This document shows, piece after piece, positions 13,018 through 13,523 of a stretch of DNA of 13,523 nucleotides. Location of the stretch: NCBI GenBank assembly GCA_937900185.1, contig CALCCW010000204.1, forward strand, positions 1-13,523, read 5' to 3'. This DNA is from QQUK01 sp913009765 (GTDB lineage Bacteria > Zixibacteria > MSB-5A5 > GN15 > FEB-12). Within the stretch, counting starts at the first letter, position 1, and each line of letters starts with the position of its first letter. The translations under genes were made by a program, and so were the position numbers. The notes beneath the pieces are model-generated. The model was not told the origin of the DNA and did no database searches. It saw only the letters and a program-made list of their open reading frames with translations.

Positions 13018-13352
13018 ATGGGGAATCATAAGTATGTGACAGAGAAACATTTTTTTTCAACTCCCTTTCCAAGAGAACCAAACGAATTATTATATATAAA
13101 CTCTAAAGCTCAGAATAGAAATGACAATTTTGAACTTAAGTTTTTTTTACCTAAATTTAAAAGAATATTTAAAAAGCAAAAAGATATAATAATCATTCTA
13201 AATGGATTTGCAGAATATAATTATCATACCTACCAACGGGAAGAAAATAGTATTTGCAGTTACTTAGCAAGTAAACATGGGATAGCATCTGTTCTTTTAC
13301 CAATACCTTTTCATTTTAATAGATTCAATAGAAATGATTACGATAAAAAAGA
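13018..13352 (+). CDS. Alpha/beta-hydrolase-like protein, truncated by adapter artefact
   Basis: About 111 genuine residues. KDIIIILNGFAEYNYHTY near residues 55-72 looks like the first core strand and the oxyanion loop (NGF) of an alpha/beta hydrolase; YLASKHGIASVLLPIPFHFNR near 82-102 fits the following helix and strand. The nucleophile elbow (Gly-x-Ser-x-Gly) would come later and is not in the window. An AAAAGG site precedes the ATG. The apparent end EDRKSVV and its stop at 13374 are translated Illumina adapter, not protein, so the true gene continues off the contig. Confidence 0.7.
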
Positions 13353-13410
13353 AGATCGGAAGAGCGTCGTGTAGGGAAAGAGTGTAGATCTCGGTGGTCG
13401 CCGTATCATT
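13353..13410. other. Illumina P5/universal adapter (reverse complement), sequencing artefact
   Basis: The 58 bases beginning AGATCGGAAGAGC and ending CCGTATCATT match, as I remember it, the complete reverse complement of the Illumina P5/TruSeq universal adapter. This is read-through from an untrimmed library fragment and not genomic DNA. Confidence 0.97.
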
Positions 13411-13523
13411 AAAAAAAAAAGAGAAAACAAGAAGAAAAAAGAAAAGAAAAAAAAAAACAAAAAAAAAAGAATAAAAAAATGACAGATGACGCAGAACACC
13501 AAGGTTAGCTGTCTTGCTACTTA
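13411..13523. other. A-rich post-adapter tail, not genomic
   Basis: Directly after the adapter comes about 70 nt of almost pure A with scattered G and C, typical of bases called past the end of a library molecule, then 43 nt of mixed sequence (13481-13523) of unknown origin. It should be masked; no feature in it is trustworthy. Confidence 0.9.

Noticed and set aside
1..13352. tRNA or rRNA genes
   Set aside because: I saw no TTCGA-type T-arm with matching acceptor stem and no conserved rRNA segments while reading, though short RNA genes could be missed without a covariance search.

Overview
The window is AT-rich bacterial DNA that reads like an accessory region: a plasmid or an integrated mobile element. 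Evidence for this is two antirestriction-type ArdC proteins, a HerA-type ATPase, direct repeats, broken gene pieces and many unrecognised genes. The bacterial character rests on good Shine-Dalgarno sites, ATGA start/stop overlaps and near-consensus TTGACA promoters. I cannot name the organism. The right end is not genomic: from 13353 the sequence is an Illumina adapter followed by an A-rich tail, so this is a contig end from untrimmed short reads, and the last gene is cut there.

Region 1 (1-4171, all minus strand) is the most interesting part. It is one tightly packed operon, in transcription order: a 50-residue ORF; a small protein with eight paired cysteines resembling a FYVE/RING treble clef; a HerA/DUF87-type ATPase split in two at an A6 run, with a nuclease-like C-terminal domain; a four-helix membrane protein; a 58-residue protein ending in Gly-Asn-Gly; a protein resembling the prokaryotic E2 family E (ubiquitin-conjugating-like) fold; and a JAB/JAMM metallopeptidase running off the left edge. 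E2-like plus JAB is the hallmark of bacterial ubiquitin-like operons, so an E1 (ThiF-like) gene would be expected just beyond position 1. Its coupling to a DNA-pumping-type ATPase and a treble-clef protein makes it a candidate for a little-described system.

Region 2 (4302-7000) holds two divergent unrecognised genes (285 and 401 residues; the latter has an HERKH motif) sharing a 74-bp intergenic region with a perfect inverted repeat. A 68-residue protein with a strong ribosome binding site and a small winged-helix protein follow; these two converge on a hairpin terminator.

Region 3 (7050-12520) is bounded by two paralogous ArdC-like genes whose 5' leaders are also conserved, including an identical hairpin. 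Between them sit a 12-helix membrane protein and a radical SAM protein behind a near-consensus promoter, and, on the other strand, a second radical SAM peptide-maturase-type gene. The two radical SAM genes are joined tail to tail through a fragment (about 10264-10690) of unrelated origin carrying the end of another HerA-type ATPase and a small ORF. The second radical SAM gene is truncated and fused in frame to the ATPase tail. This is either a genuine rearrangement scar or a misassembly. The second ArdC is followed by a small zinc-ribbon protein.

Region 4 (12520-13352) has a short inverted repeat, a near-consensus promoter, a 76-residue unrecognised protein and the start of an alpha/beta-hydrolase-like gene, truncated by the adapter artefact.
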